Assembly (NCBI RefSeq): GCF_004295345.1
Contig: NZ_CP036200.1
Location: 3,845,501-3,909,500 of the forward strand
DNA length: 64,000 nt
Reading direction: 5' to 3'
Origin: Shewanella maritima
Lineage (GTDB): Bacteria; Pseudomonadota; Gammaproteobacteria; Enterobacterales; Shewanellaceae
Shown here: positions 42,392 through 52,311 of the stretch, piece by piece
How positions within the stretch are numbered: the first letter of the stretch is position 1
Layout of the letters: each line of letters starts with the position of its first letter
Program-made: the position numbers and the translations under genes
The notes under the pieces: model-generated
Told to the model about the DNA's origin: nothing
Database searches by the model: none
Seen by the model: only the letters and a program-made list of their open reading frames with translations

Positions 42392-44451
42392 TGTTGTGTT
42401 TCCTTTGGTAATTGGCGGTTTTGACGACGTTTTTGATATTCCAGCTGCATTTTATTGCGAATGAGCACTTGTGGGTCTTCGCTAACCGCACGTAATGCAC
42501 GCTCCATTTCAGCTGGCATGGCGTTTTCATCAGCAATAATTGGGCTTACTGCAGCTTGCTTCTCACCATCTTCGTTCATCTCAGCTTGCTGGGCATTCGC
42601 TTGTGTTGACTGAGCTGCCTGTTGCTCGCTTTCTGATTGTTCAGACTGAGTTTGATTTGCGCTTTGTTGCTTACTTTGACTGTCATCTTGTTGCTCAGCA
42701 TTTGCTTGCATCTGCGCTTCATTATCAGTTTGCTCATTAGCGCCTTGCGAGCCACTCTTTTGTGAGCCTGTTGATGAGCCAGTTTGCTGCTCGTTATTTG
42801 CTTGCGATTCGTTGGATTGCTGGGCGTCACCGCTTTGTTCATCGCTTTGTTCATCATTGTCGCTTTGTTGAGACTGGTTTTGTTCAGATTGCTGTTGTTG
42901 TGACTGCTGATCCTGACCTTGTTGTTGTGACTGCTGATCCTGACCTTGTTGTTGCTGGTCGCTTTGGCTCTGATCACTTTGGCTTTGATTGTCTTGGTTT
43001 TGACCGTTTTGTTGGTTCTGTTGATCACCATCGCTTTGCTCTTGGTTATCGCCGCCGTCACTAGATTGCTGGTCGTCTGAAGCCTGTTGTTGCTCTAGCA
43101 AAGACTTGGCTAGCTCAAGGTTTTGCTGAGCCTGCGCAAAATCTGCCTGTTGCTTTAATGCTTGCTCATAGCGGCCAATCGCATCTGCATACTTACCCAA
43201 CTGCATTAGGCTGTTGCCTTGATTGTATAAACCGTTGGCAGAAGAATCTTGCTCAAACAGTGACAGGGCTTGCTCATAATTTCCTGCTTTGTACTGACTA
43301 CTCGCTTGCCAGTTACTTGAGCTGAATTTATCAGCAGCTTGTTGGTAATCCTCGGCATCAAAGGCTTGTTGTGCCTGTTGGTCGCGAGTTTGCCAGAGGT
43401 CATCCCAAAGGCTTGCTTGAGCATCATGGCTTATGAATAGCGATGTACTTAAAAGCGTGGCTGTCGCTAACGGCAGTGATAGCTGAAATAATCGTTGCCT
43501 AAAGTTAATCGCCAAAGGTAGCAATAACAGCAGCGCTATATAAGGGCCGAGATCTTCCCAGGCTTCGCCTGAAAACTCAGTTTCGCTGGCTTCACCACCA
43601 GTATCAAGCCAATCTTTAATGGTGCTTATGTCTGAGCCATCGGCTTGCATTGGCACTAGAATGCCGCGATTGTGTTGGGCTAGCTTGTTTAGCAGGCTAA
43701 AGTCAGTTTTGGCGACGACTACCTCATTTGTACTGTCTCTTAAAAACTGGCCATCAGGCAGTTTAATTGGTGAGCCGTGCTCAGTGCCAATGGCCATAAT
43801 GCTTAGGCGATAAGGCGATTGTAAACTGTTGTAGGCATCGTCAAACTGATTTGACGATACACCATCAGTTAGCACTATGATGTCGCCTTTTTGATGTCCG
43901 CCTTGTTGCAACAAGGCCTGAGCTTGTTCAAGTGCAGCAGCGAGATTTGAGCCGCGCACTGGCATAATTTCAGGTGCGAGCGTCGGCAACAAGTTAAGAA
44001 TGGTGCCTTTATCTTGAGTGAGCGGGCTGATCACAAAGGCATCACCTGCGTAGGCTATCAGCCCTGTGTCACCCTCATTTAACGCATCAACCAAATCGGT
44101 CGCGCGAAAACGTAAATGCGATAAACGGTTTGGACTTAAATCATTGGCGTACATCGACAGTGACATATCAAGCACAATGACTCGCCCTTGCTCTTTAGCA
44201 AATACTGGCAGTGATTGTTTAGTGACTGCCGGGCCTGATAACGCCACGATGGCAATAATCCAGGTCGCGAGCATCAGCCATTTGGGCTTGCGCGTTTCGA
44301 GTTTGTTGTCGCCGATAAGAGTTTGGGTTAAGTGCGGCGCAATATAGTTATCCCAGGCTGATGACGTTGCCACCGCTTTTGAAACGTAGATGAAAACGGC
44401 AATGGCAGGGATAAGTGCCCACAGCCATTCTGGGCGAATAAAGTGGATCAT
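42385..44451 (-). CDS. BatB/BatC fusion: VWA domain, TPR and Gln/Ser-rich linker
   Basis: 688 residues. Two N-terminal transmembrane helices, a von Willebrand A domain (about 85-280) with a full MIDAS (DMSLS, LTDGV), a further helix (YIALLLLLPLAINF), TPR repeats (about 345-440; GLYNQGNSLMQLGKYADAIGRYEQAL), then about 180 residues almost wholly of Q, S, N, D, E and a charged end (ALRAVSEDPQVLIRNKMQLEY). BatB and BatC are fused here. The low-complexity segment is long, unstructured and acidic. Member of the MoxR-associated cluster; overlaps batA by 4 and batD by 7 bases. Confidence 0.88.
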   Translation of the reverse strand: MIHFIRPEWLWALIPAIAVFIYVSKAVATSSAWDNYIAPHLTQTLIGDNKLETRKPKWLMLATWIIAIVALSGPAVTKQSLPVFAKEQGRVIVLDMSLSMYANDLSPNRLSHLRFRATDLVDALNEGDTGLIAYAGDAFVISPLTQDKGTILNLLPTLAPEIMPVRGSNLAAALEQAQALLQQGGHQKGDIIVLTDGVSSNQFDDAYNSLQSPYRLSIMAIGTEHGSPIKLPDGQFLRDSTNEVVVAKTDFSLLNKLAQHNRGILVPMQADGSDISTIKDWLDTGGEASETEFSGEAWEDLGPYIALLLLLPLAINFRQRLFQLSLPLATATLLSTSLFISHDAQASLWDDLWQTRDQQAQQAFDAEDYQQAADKFSSSNWQASSQYKAGNYEQALSLFEQDSSANGLYNQGNSLMQLGKYADAIGRYEQALKQQADFAQAQQNLELAKSLLEQQQASDDQQSSDGGDNQEQSDGDQQNQQNGQNQDNQSQSDQSQSDQQQQGQDQQSQQQGQDQQSQQQQSEQNQSQQSDNDEQSDEQSGDAQQSNESQANNEQQTGSSTGSQKSGSQGANEQTDNEAQMQANAEQQDDSQSKQQSANQTQSEQSESEQQAAQSTQANAQQAEMNEDGEKQAAVSPIIADENAMPAEMERALRAVSEDPQVLIRNKMQLEYQKRRQNRQLPKETQQW

Positions 44452-45446
44452 AGTGCTTTGTCTCCCTTGTATGAGTTGCGGCGCAAGCGCTGCAAATTAG
44501 GGAGTAATACTTGTAAAAAGCTTAGGATTGCTAATAAACCCAGAGGTAAATAAAACAGCTCGGTCTTTGGGCGGTAATTCAAACTTTCGCGGCTAACAGG
44601 CTCAAGCTTGTCGATTTCTTGATAAATAAGATCTAGCTCTTGAGCGTTGCGGGCGCGGAAGTATTGACCGTTAGTCATTTTCGCCAGCTCGATAAGTTGG
44701 CTTTCATCAAGGTCGAATGATGGATTCACTCGTTCGGTGCCAAACACTGTACGCCTTTCCATCACTTCTGCGCCTACACCTACGGTATATATGGTGATGT
44801 TGCGCTCGGCGGCAATATTAGCCGCTGTTACTGGGTCAATATTGCCAGCATTATTGGAGCCGTCGGTAAGTAACACCAGTACTCGGTTACTCTCTTTTAG
44901 CTTTTCAAAGCGCTTTACGGTCAGTGCAATGGCTTCACCAATAGCAGTTTGCTTACCCACTAGGCCAATTTCAGCTTCGCGTAAAAACTGCGCTACTGAG
45001 CGTCGGTCTTGCGTCATTGGCGCCTGCAGATAGGCGTGATCGGCAAACAGGATTAGACCAATACGGTCGCCTTGGCGGCGCTCGATAAAATCGCCCAATA
45101 CGTGCTGGATTAGGGTAAAGCGATCAACTTTGCGACCATTTACCGTCATATCTTCAATTTGCATACTGCCAGATAAATCGACAGCTACCATTAAATCTCG
45201 ACCGCTTGCGGGGATCTCGATTGGCTCGCCTAGCCATTGCGGTCGTGCAAGCGCACTTAGCAATAGCAGCCATAATATCCAGGCCAGTTTAGGTTGACGA
45301 TGTTTGGCATGGGTCGACTCAATCGCCTGATTTGACTCGATACCAGGCAGCGATAAGTGGCCACTTTGAGCTTGTTTGTGTTTTGAGCGAATGAGCAGGG
45401 GTAAAGGCAGTAAAACCAGCAGCCAGAGCCAAGCAAAGGTTAGCAT
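44448..45446 (-). CDS. BatA-like VWA domain membrane protein
   Basis: 332 residues with two N-terminal helices, a VWA domain carrying MIDAS DLSGSM and a LLTDGSNNAG loop, and one C-terminal transmembrane helix (FYLPLGLLAILSFLQVLL). Such proteins bind divalent metal and act with MoxR AAA ATPases in envelope chaperone or stress functions. The start overlaps DUF4381 by 7 bases; the end overlaps batB/C by 4. Confidence 0.88.
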   Translation of the reverse strand: MLTFAWLWLLVLLPLPLLIRSKHKQAQSGHLSLPGIESNQAIESTHAKHRQPKLAWILWLLLLSALARPQWLGEPIEIPASGRDLMVAVDLSGSMQIEDMTVNGRKVDRFTLIQHVLGDFIERRQGDRIGLILFADHAYLQAPMTQDRRSVAQFLREAEIGLVGKQTAIGEAIALTVKRFEKLKESNRVLVLLTDGSNNAGNIDPVTAANIAAERNITIYTVGVGAEVMERRTVFGTERVNPSFDLDESQLIELAKMTNGQYFRARNAQELDLIYQEIDKLEPVSRESLNYRPKTELFYLPLGLLAILSFLQVLLPNLQRLRRNSYKGDKAL

Positions 45447-45946
45447 AGCTTTGCTCCATGTTTTGGCATGGTATCTGTTGGAATACTAAATAGCGCTTTG
45501 CTGGTAATGTAGCTTGTAGCAAGTTGCTTGAGCTGCAGTGTTTGCTCAGTGCTCAAACCTTGTTTTTGATAGCGCATGTTCAGCAATTTACCAAGCTGGC
45601 CTTGTTGTGCTGGCGCCATACGAGCATCTAAGAACTCAGTCCACTTTGCGCCGCTTAGATTTGCCACTTGCTCACGGGGTAAATAGCTCAATGCTAGGCG
45701 TTTAAGTAAAGCATTAACCTGTTGTGGATAGTCTACAGCACTGTCGTCAAGTTGGCTAAGTAGCACAAGTGTCTGCTTTTTAGCGGCATTAAGCTTACGC
45801 TTTTTACGCCATGCAAGAATAAGATAACAAAGCACAGTGATAATGATTGCGAGGACAATCCAGTAGCCATATGCAATCGGCCAATTATGAATTGGCTCTG
45901 GCAACATTATGTCGTGCATTTGTGCAAGTGGAGATTGAGGTGTCAT
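45440..45946 (-). CDS. DUF4381 membrane protein
   Basis: 168 residues with one transmembrane helix (GYWIVLAIIITVLCYLILAW, about 27-46) and a cytoplasmic helical part (KKRKLNAAKKQTLVLLSQLDD ... YLPREQVANLSGAKWTEFLD). The family is known only from its place between DUF58 and VWA genes in moxR clusters. It overlaps the DUF58 gene by 4 bases and batA by 7. Confidence 0.85.
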   Translation of the reverse strand: MTPQSPLAQMHDIMLPEPIHNWPIAYGYWIVLAIIITVLCYLILAWRKKRKLNAAKKQTLVLLSQLDDSAVDYPQQVNALLKRLALSYLPREQVANLSGAKWTEFLDARMAPAQQGQLGKLLNMRYQKQGLSTEQTLQLKQLATSYITSKALFSIPTDTMPKHGAKLC

Positions 45947-46875
45947 GAACGTAACTTGTCCAGTTGTTGGCTTAAAGGCTGCGCTGAGTCAATAAACCTT
46001 GGTCTTACTTTTAACTGCTGCATTAGGTCGATAAATTTGTTTTGCTGCGCCTTTTGACTGGCAAGCCAAAACTCATAGCTTTGGCGGTTAAGCATTAACT
46101 TACGGTTACCATCTTTAACAGGCAAGTTGAATTGTTTAGGAAGCGAAGCTGTGCCTTGACGGATCGGATCGGTTACCACAAAGGCGCCGACATCGCAGTG
46201 GCGAGCAAGCTCAGTTAGTGGTGCTAAACACTTATCAGAAAAGTGTTGTCCGTCGGTGATAATCCATACCAGTGAGCCGGGCTTAGCGATACGTTGTAGT
46301 CGCTGACAAGCTTTAAATAAGTGGTCTGGGTCTTTGTCTAGTTGCTCAAATTGTTTAAGTTGCTTGCTATGCACCTCAATTAACCCTGAGGTAAGTTGCA
46401 AAATACCTTGCTGGCGGCTGCGAGGTTTCAATTCTACATGCGCGGTTTCACTGGCAATAAGCCCGCCAAGGCGGTCACCGTGATTAATTGCGTTCCAACC
46501 CAGCGTTGCCGCGAGGTGGCTTGCTTGCACCGACTGCAAAAGCAGCTGTGAGCCAAAGTATAAACTGTGGCTCAAGTCGACAAACAGCAGGATAGGGCGC
46601 TCACGCTCTTCAACAAACAACTTGGTATGGGCGACACCAGTGCGTGCAGTGACTCGCCAATCAATGGTTCTGACGTCATCACCATTTTGATAATGACGTA
46701 CTTCAGCAAACTCCATGCCGCGACCTTTGATTAGGCTACTACGATGACCTGCTAACGCGGCTTTGGCGCGCGATTTTCTATCAGGAATCGCTTTTGAAAT
46801 TGCCTGACAAGCAATCAGTTCTTGCTCGTTTAGATTGATGCCATCGGCAAATAAAGGAAACTTAACCGAGCTCAT
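45943..46875 (-). CDS. DUF58 domain protein
   Basis: 310 residues. The signature GMEFAEVRHYQNGDDVRTIDWRVTARTG (about 54-80) is that of DUF58, and LLFVDLSHSLYFG with WIITDGQHF is a degenerate VWA-like fold. No transmembrane segment. Always linked with MoxR ATPases. Four bases separate it from moxR; it overlaps DUF4381. Confidence 0.88.
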   Translation of the reverse strand: MSSVKFPLFADGINLNEQELIACQAISKAIPDRKSRAKAALAGHRSSLIKGRGMEFAEVRHYQNGDDVRTIDWRVTARTGVAHTKLFVEERERPILLFVDLSHSLYFGSQLLLQSVQASHLAATLGWNAINHGDRLGGLIASETAHVELKPRSRQQGILQLTSGLIEVHSKQLKQFEQLDKDPDHLFKACQRLQRIAKPGSLVWIITDGQHFSDKCLAPLTELARHCDVGAFVVTDPIRQGTASLPKQFNLPVKDGNRKLMLNRQSYEFWLASQKAQQNKFIDLMQQLKVRPRFIDSAQPLSQQLDKLRS

Positions 46876-46879
46876 TACT

Positions 46880-47836
46880 CTAAGGCACCGCTACTAGGTT
46901 AAGAATTTGGCTGATCACTTTATCTGCGTTCACACCTTCGGCTTGCGCCTGATAGCTTAATAATAAGCGGTGGCGCAGTACATTAAACGCAACTGCTTGA
47001 ACATCTTCAGGTGAGACAAAGTCGCGTTGATGTAACCAGGCTCTAGCGCGAGCACAGCGCTCAAGTGAAATGGTGGCACGCGGACTCACGCCGTATTCAA
47101 GCCAAGATGCAAGCTCATCTGAATAGCGCTGTGGCTCACGCGTCGCCATGACTATTTCTACAATGTATTTCTCTAGCGGCTCAGCAAGGTAGATCTCTAA
47201 AGCTTGTTCACGCGCAGCGAAAATATCAGCTTGAGCAATCGGCTCAATTTTTGGTAGCTCGTGAGTGATGGCTTCACTTCTTGATTGACGCAAAATCTCA
47301 AACTCAGTGTCAGCACTTGGGTAATCAAGATTTAAGTGCATCAAGAAACGATCCAGCTGCGCCTCAGGTAGCGGGTAAGTACCTTCGTTTTCTAGCGGGT
47401 TTTGCGTCGCCATTACCAAAAATAACTTTGGTAGCGGGTAACTGGTTTTACCCACGGTAACTTGACCTTCAGCCATGGCTTCTAGCAGTGCTGATTGCAC
47501 TTTTGCTGGAGCGCGGTTGATTTCGTCTGCCAGGATCAAATTATGGAAAATTGGCCCTGCCTCAAACTCAAAGCTACCTGTCTGCTGGCGGTAAATATCG
47601 GTACCAGTTAAGTCTGCTGGCAATAAGTCGGGGGTAAATTGAATACGGTGAAAATCACCTTCAACGCCATCACATAAGGCTTTTACTGCGCGCGTTTTTG
47701 CTAAACCTGGAGGACCCTCAACTAATAAGTGACCATCGGCGATCAGTGCGATAAGCAGGTTTTCAGTTAATACAGGTTGGCCTAAGACGACTTTATCTAG
47801 ATAGCCTCTTAGGGAGTGGAAGCGACTTAAAGGCAT
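46880..47836 (-). CDS. MoxR family AAA+ ATPase
   Basis: 318 residues, full length: Walker A EGPPGLAKT (about 39-47), Walker B LILADEINRAPAKVQSALLEAMAEG, sensor 1 VMATQNPLENEG and the C-terminal lid YGVSPRATISLERCARARAWL. MoxR ATPases are thought to act as chaperones for metal-binding or VWA proteins. It heads a six-gene cluster with overlapping reading frames; promoter in the 262 bp before it, divergent from fadIJ. Confidence 0.9.
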   Translation of the reverse strand: MPLSRFHSLRGYLDKVVLGQPVLTENLLIALIADGHLLVEGPPGLAKTRAVKALCDGVEGDFHRIQFTPDLLPADLTGTDIYRQQTGSFEFEAGPIFHNLILADEINRAPAKVQSALLEAMAEGQVTVGKTSYPLPKLFLVMATQNPLENEGTYPLPEAQLDRFLMHLNLDYPSADTEFEILRQSRSEAITHELPKIEPIAQADIFAAREQALEIYLAEPLEKYIVEIVMATREPQRYSDELASWLEYGVSPRATISLERCARARAWLHQRDFVSPEDVQAVAFNVLRHRLLLSYQAQAEGVNADKVISQILNLVAVP

Positions 47837-47967
47837 TGAACTTACTCAATAATTGTTATTGTAAAAAACAGTTTATAGCGACTTATGGTATGGGTTCTAG
47901 TGGTGTTTGGCTAGTAGCATTAACAGATTTTAACTCGTTGCTTTTACATTGGCTTTTTAGATATTGG

Positions 47968-47981
47968 TAAACGGGTGTTTA
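47968..47981. promoter_or_regulatory. Putative PsrA-type operator upstream of fadI
   Basis: TAAACGGGTGTTTA is a palindrome of AAAC-N4-GTTT, 118 bp before the fadI start, with the same spacing as those near etfB and the acyl-CoA dehydrogenase. Confidence 0.5.
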
Positions 47982-48018
47982 AAACTGCAAAATAAAAAGT
48001 TAGAATCAGATCACACTT

Positions 48019-48035
48019 TAATGGTCTGACCAGCA
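48019..48035. promoter_or_regulatory. FadR-like operator upstream of fadI
   Basis: TAATGGTCTGACCAGCA contains the complete TGGTCTGACCA core of the FadR consensus AACTGGTCNGACCAGTT. It lies 64 bp before the start and 38 bp from the PsrA-like site. Confidence 0.72.
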
Positions 48036-48098
48036 AGGTTGGGCAAAATGGATTTCAAGCATGCCAGTTGGCAGTTGATATAAAGAAGAGGGTGACCA

Positions 48099-49409
48099 AT
48101 GAGTGATAGACAGCAAGTAACCAATGCTAAAGGGGAGCGCGTTGCGATTGTCGCAGGCTTACGTACGCCTTTTGCAAAACAGGCGACCGCCTTTCATGGT
48201 GTTTCGGCATTAGATATGGGCAAGATGGTCGTCAATGAGTTGTTATCTCGCTCAGAGCTTGACCCAAAATTAATTGAGCAGTTGGTATATGGCCAAGTGG
48301 TGCAAATGCCAAAAGCACCAAACATTGCACGTGAAATTGTGATTGGCACTGGTATGGATATTCATACTGATGCATACAGTGTGACTCGTGCATGTGCGAC
48401 TAGCTTCCAATCAACGGTTAACGTTGCTGAATCAATCATGACTGGCAACATTGATATTGGTATTGCTGGTGGTTCGGACTCTTCTTCCGTTTTACCTATT
48501 GGTGTGTCGACTAAGCTTGCCCATGCGCTTGTTGATTTAACTAAAGCGCGCACTTTTGGCCAGAAGCTCGCTATCTTCAGACGTCTTGGACTTAAAGATT
48601 TACTACCAGTGCCTCCAGCTGTTGCCGAGTACTCTACCAACCTTTCGATGGGACAAACCGCTGAGCAAATGGCTAAAAGCCATGGTATTACCCGTGTAGA
48701 GCAAGACGCATTAGCGCACCGTTCACACACGCTAGCAACGCAAACCTGGAACTCTGGTCATCTCGCAAATGAGGTGATGGCTGCCCACGTGCCGCCATAC
48801 AAGCAGTTTATCGACCGCGATAACAATATTCGTGAAAACTCAGAGCTAGCGTCATACGCCAAATTGCGTCCTGTATTTGACCGCAAGCACGGCAGTGTTA
48901 CCGCAGCGAACAGTACACCACTAACTGATGGTGCATCAGCCATTTTGCTAATGAGTGAAGGCAAAGCCAAGGCCTTAGGTTATGACCCTATTGGCTATAT
49001 CAAGAGTTATGCGTTTACCGCTATTGACGTGTGGGAAGACATGTTGATGGGGCCATCTTACGCGACGCCACTGGCGCTTAAACGTGCAGGAATGGAGCTT
49101 GAAGATCTTACCCTGATTGAAATGCATGAGGCGTTTGCTGCGCAAGCACTGTCAAATGTGAAGATGTTTGGTTCGAAAAAGTTTGCTGAAGAAAAGCTAG
49201 GTCGCAATCGCGCCATTGGTGAAATCGACATGGATAAGTTCAACGTATTAGGTGGCTCGCTTGCTTATGGTCATCCTTTTGCTGCAACTGGCGCTCGTCT
49301 GATCACTCAAGTGTGTAACGAGCTTAAGCGTCGCGGCGGCGGTACAGGCCTAACGACTGCGTGCGCCGCAGGCGGTTTAGGTGCAGCAATGATTGTAGAA
49401 GTGGAGTAA
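48099..49409 (+). CDS. fadI: 3-ketoacyl-CoA thiolase FadI
   Basis: 436 residues; cleaves 3-ketoacyl-CoA to acetyl-CoA and a shortened acyl-CoA, as the beta subunit of the FadIJ complex. The active Cys lies in [12 protein letters not shown], and the two other catalytic blocks are [11 protein letters not shown] (His) and [13 protein letters not shown] (Cys). The start [23 protein letters not shown] is that of the FadI rather than FadA subtype. fadJ follows after 6 bases. Control is suggested by FadR- and PsrA-like sites in the promoter. Confidence 0.96.
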   Translation: MSDRQQVTNAKGERVAIVAGLRTPFAKQATAFHGVSALDMGKMVVNELLSRSELDPKLIEQLVYGQVVQMPKAPNIAREIVIGTGMDIHTDAYSVTRACATSFQSTVNVAESIMTGNIDIGIAGGSDSSSVLPIGVSTKLAHALVDLTKARTFGQKLAIFRRLGLKDLLPVPPAVAEYSTNLSMGQTAEQMAKSHGITRVEQDALAHRSHTLATQTWNSGHLANEVMAAHVPPYKQFIDRDNNIRENSELASYAKLRPVFDRKHGSVTAANSTPLTDGASAILLMSEGKAKALGYDPIGYIKSYAFTAIDVWEDMLMGPSYATPLALKRAGMELEDLTLIEMHEAFAAQALSNVKMFGSKKFAEEKLGRNRAIGEIDMDKFNVLGGSLAYGHPFAATGARLITQVCNELKRRGGGTGLTTACAAGGLGAAMIVEVE

Positions 49410-49415
49410 TAGAAC

Positions 49416-51539
49416 ATGGAAAAGACTTTTGAATTAACTCGCCGTGAAGATGGTATTGCTATTTTAACCATGGACGTGCCGGGCGAGACCATGAATACCC
49501 TTAAAGCTGAGTTTGGTCCTGAGATCAGTGAAATTCTTAGCGAAGTTAAGCAAGACACTTCTATCAAAGGCTTAGTGATTATTTCTGGCAAGTCTGACTC
49601 ATTTGTAGCAGGTGCTGACATCACTATGCTTGATGCCTGCACCAGCGTTGAAGCCGCAAAGGAGCTATCCCAACAAGGTCATGTTGTTTTCAACGAGCTT
49701 GAAAACTTAAAGATTCCTGTTGTGGCAGCAATTAATGGTGCATGTTTAGGTGGTGGCCTAGAGCTGGCGCTTGCGTGTCATTTGCGAGTATGTACTGACG
49801 ATAAGAAAACCGTGCTGGGTGTACCTGAAGTTCAGCTTGGTTTACTTCCAGGCGGCGGTGGTACTCAAAGGCTACCTCGCTTGGTTGGTGTGACAACCGC
49901 ACTGGATATGATGCTAACCGGCAAGCAAATCCGCCCGAAAAAGGCACTTAAAATGGGTTTGGTAGATGACATGGTGCCAGGTTCTATTTTGCTCGAAGCG
50001 GCCATTAAGCTGGCTAAAAAAGGCAAAAAAGCTGCTAATAAGGTCAAGCCTACTCTGGTGAATAAGGTGCTTGAGTCAACTTCATTTACGCGTGATGTGG
50101 TATTTAAACAAGCAGGCAAGCAAGTTGAGAGCAAGACTCATGGTAATTATCCTGCGCCAGCTAAAATTATTGACTGTGTTCGCCAAGGCTTGAACAAAGG
50201 CCTAACAAAAGGCTTAGAAGTTGAAGCAAGCCACTTTGCTGAGCTGGTTATGTCAAAAGAGTCTGAAGCTCTGCGCAGTATTTTCTTTGCAACCACTGAG
50301 ATGAAAAAAGAAACCGGCGCAGAGGGCGCTGAGCCACGCGATATTAACAAGGCCATGGTTCTTGGCGGTGGCTTGATGGGCGGCGGTATTGCATCGGTTA
50401 CGACCACCAAGGCAAAAGTGCCTGTGCGCGTGAAAGATATTTCAGAGCAAGGCTTAAGCAATGCACTGGCATACGCTTACAAGTTGTTAGCTAAAGGCGT
50501 AAAACGCCGCCATATGACGCCAGCTGTACGCGATAATTTAATGGCGCTAATGACTACAACAACCGAATATAAAGGCGTTAAAGATGCCGATATTGTTGTT
50601 GAAGCGGTATTTGAAGATTTAAGCCTCAAGCATCAAATGGTAAAAGATGTTGAGCGTGAATGTGGTGAGAATACTATCTTTGCGTCTAACACTTCATCAC
50701 TTCCTATTGGTCAAATTGCACAGGCTGCATCACGCCCAGAAAACGTTATCGGCCTGCATTACTTCTCTCCGGTTGAAAAAATGCCTCTGGTTGAAGTAAT
50801 TGCGCACAAAACAACGTCTCCAGAAACTATTGCCACAACCGTAGCCTTTGCTCGCAAGCAAGGTAAAACACCAATTGTGGTGCAAGATGGTGCTGGTTTT
50901 TATGTTAACCGCATTTTAGCGCTTTATATGAACGAAGCTGCTCAGTGGTTGCTAGAGGGGCAACGTGTTGAGCACCTTGATAAAGCTTTGGTTAAGTTTG
51001 GATTCCCTGTTGGGCCTATGACCTTGCTTGACGAAGTGGGCATTGATGTTGGTGCTAAGATCTCTCCTATTCTTGAGAAAGAGCTAGGCGAGCGTTTCTC
51101 AGCTCCTCAAGCGTTTGATCAACTTCTTGCTGATGACCGTAAGGGTCGTAAGAACGGTAAGGGCTTCTATCTTTATGGTGCTAAGGCCAAGAAAGGTAAG
51201 CAGGTAGATGAGTCTGTGTATGGCGTGTTAGGTATTCAAGCTGGCTCAGATAAAGATATCAAGCAGGTAGCTGAGCGCTGCGTTGTGCAAATGCTAAATG
51301 AAGCGGTGCGCTGTTTAGAAGAGAAGATCATCGCATCGCCACGTGATGGTGATATTGGTGCTATTTTCGGTATTGGCTTCCCACCATTCCTGGGCGGGCC
51401 ATTTAGGTATATTGATTCATTAGGCGCTGCAAACCTGGTGGCTACTTTAGAGCGTTATCAATCTATGTACGGTGAGCGTTTTGCTCCGGCTCAAATGCTC
51501 AAAGATATGGCGGCTGAGGGTAAATCTTTTTACTCATAA
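49416..51539 (+). CDS. fadJ: Fatty acid oxidation complex subunit alpha FadJ
   Basis: 707 residues. An N-terminal enoyl-CoA hydratase domain (1-190; [50 protein letters not shown] with the two catalytic Glu) precedes the 3-hydroxyacyl-CoA dehydrogenase domains (about 305-705; [15 protein letters not shown] dinucleotide site, [34 protein letters not shown]). It carries out hydration and dehydrogenation in beta-oxidation. The fadI-fadJ order is that of the anaerobic/alternative complex. sixA and smrB-prmB-aroC lie further on, echoing E. coli. Confidence 0.96.
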   Translation: MEKTFELTRREDGIAILTMDVPGETMNTLKAEFGPEISEILSEVKQDTSIKGLVIISGKSDSFVAGADITMLDACTSVEAAKELSQQGHVVFNELENLKIPVVAAINGACLGGGLELALACHLRVCTDDKKTVLGVPEVQLGLLPGGGGTQRLPRLVGVTTALDMMLTGKQIRPKKALKMGLVDDMVPGSILLEAAIKLAKKGKKAANKVKPTLVNKVLESTSFTRDVVFKQAGKQVESKTHGNYPAPAKIIDCVRQGLNKGLTKGLEVEASHFAELVMSKESEALRSIFFATTEMKKETGAEGAEPRDINKAMVLGGGLMGGGIASVTTTKAKVPVRVKDISEQGLSNALAYAYKLLAKGVKRRHMTPAVRDNLMALMTTTTEYKGVKDADIVVEAVFEDLSLKHQMVKDVERECGENTIFASNTSSLPIGQIAQAASRPENVIGLHYFSPVEKMPLVEVIAHKTTSPETIATTVAFARKQGKTPIVVQDGAGFYVNRILALYMNEAAQWLLEGQRVEHLDKALVKFGFPVGPMTLLDEVGIDVGAKISPILEKELGERFSAPQAFDQLLADDRKGRKNGKGFYLYGAKAKKGKQVDESVYGVLGIQAGSDKDIKQVAERCVVQMLNEAVRCLEEKIIASPRDGDIGAIFGIGFPPFLGGPFRYIDSLGAANLVATLERYQSMYGERFAPAQMLKDMAAEGKSFYS

Positions 51540-51596
51540 TGGTCATTATCTAAAGATTTTGTGTCATGCAATTGCATGAATGAGTTACATTTGTTT

Positions 51597-51630
51597 AAAA
51601 AAACGGCATATTGTTGCCGTTTTTTTTTGC
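51597..51630 (+). terminator. Terminator of fadIJ
   Basis: AAACGGCA / TGCCGTTT (51601-51608 with 51615-51622) between an A-run and a long T-run. Confidence 0.88.
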
Positions 51631-51843
51631 CTGCAAGGAAGACTTTTGCCTGATTATTGTTCGATTTTAGTGGTTTTTTGGTGTATATTTGCGCGCCTCG
51701 CTAGTAATAAGGTCTAGGTGAAGTAGTCAGCAAGCTAGATATTTAGTTGTATTTTGCCTAGTTGAGCTGTTCAGCAGAAAAGTTAGCGATTACCCTAGCG
51801 CTGTTTTGTTGCGTTGTTTCTGAAGAAGTTTGAGGTTTCAGTT

Positions 51844-52053
51844 TTGCAAATTGATTGGTTATTGATGGCTTTAGTGTGGGTTGCCAGTGGCTTGCTTATT
51901 GGTAATAGCGCGTTTTACCAAGGCTTAGCGGTAAAGCGCTGGGCTTGTGCAGGGTTTATATTAGGACCTGCCGCATATCCTCTATTTAATGCTCATAAGC
52001 GTATCGCTCAAGGAAAGCTAGATGCATCTCAGGCGGTAGTGTCTAAGTTCTAG
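51844..52053 (+). CDS. Small membrane protein of unknown function (69 aa)
   Basis: The start is taken as TTG 51844, with GAGG 8 bases before it, giving a protein beginning (M)QIDWLLMALVWVASGLLIG; the frame opens at a TTG at 51814 with no ribosome-binding site. Two transmembrane helices (about 5-22 and 33-50, WACAGFILGPAAYPLF) and a basic tail (NAHKRIAQGKLDASQAV). No domain recognised. It stands alone after the fadJ terminator. Confidence 0.65.
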   Translation: MQIDWLLMALVWVASGLLIGNSAFYQGLAVKRWACAGFILGPAAYPLFNAHKRIAQGKLDASQAVVSKF

Positions 52054-52138
52054 CAATTAGATCTAATATTGAAGCTGAGGTAGTGTGAAGCTCGTTAGAG
52101 GATAGTTTCGCCAGAAGAGTAGTACTGCACATAAAGCG

Positions 52139-52166
52139 AAAGGGAGCCATATGGCTCCCTTTTCGT
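52139..52166 (-). terminator. Terminator of the repeat-protein transcript
   Basis: AAGGGAGCCAT / ATGGCTCCCTT (52140-52150 with 52151-52161), no unpaired loop if fully folded, so likely a shorter stem with an internal loop; T-rich on both sides. Confidence 0.65.
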
Positions 52167-52178
52167 CTTATCTAATCG

Positions 52179-52295
52179 TTATTTCCACCAGGCTTTGGCT
52201 GGGATAACTTCTAAATGATCTAAGCCCTCAGGCAATTTAACTTGTTTTCTTGCTGGCTTAGCTAGACCTAAAGCAACTTTTAGTGATTTAAACAT
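52179..52295 (-). CDS. 38-residue cationic peptide downstream of the repeat protein
   Basis: 38 codons from an ATG with AAGAGG 8 bases before it to a TAA, just ahead of a terminator. The peptide starts MFKSLKVALGLAKPARKQ, contains a KLPEGLDHLEVIP stretch and ends in AKAWWK. Net positive with a Trp pair; no signal peptide. It begins 16 bases after the stop of the repeat-protein gene, so the two share a transcript. Its KLPEGL.HLEVIP part loosely recalls the repeat KLSEQQLASFP. No family recognised; absent from usual annotation because of its length. Confidence 0.62.
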   Translation of the reverse strand: MFKSLKVALGLAKPARKQVKLPEGLDHLEVIPAKAWWK

Positions 52296-52311
52296 AGTAA
52301 TTACCTCTTAA

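Noticed and set aside
42576..43064. Long alternative frames on both strands across the Gln/Ser-rich region
   Set aside because: They are shadows of the low-complexity CAG/CAA-rich part of the BatB/C fusion.
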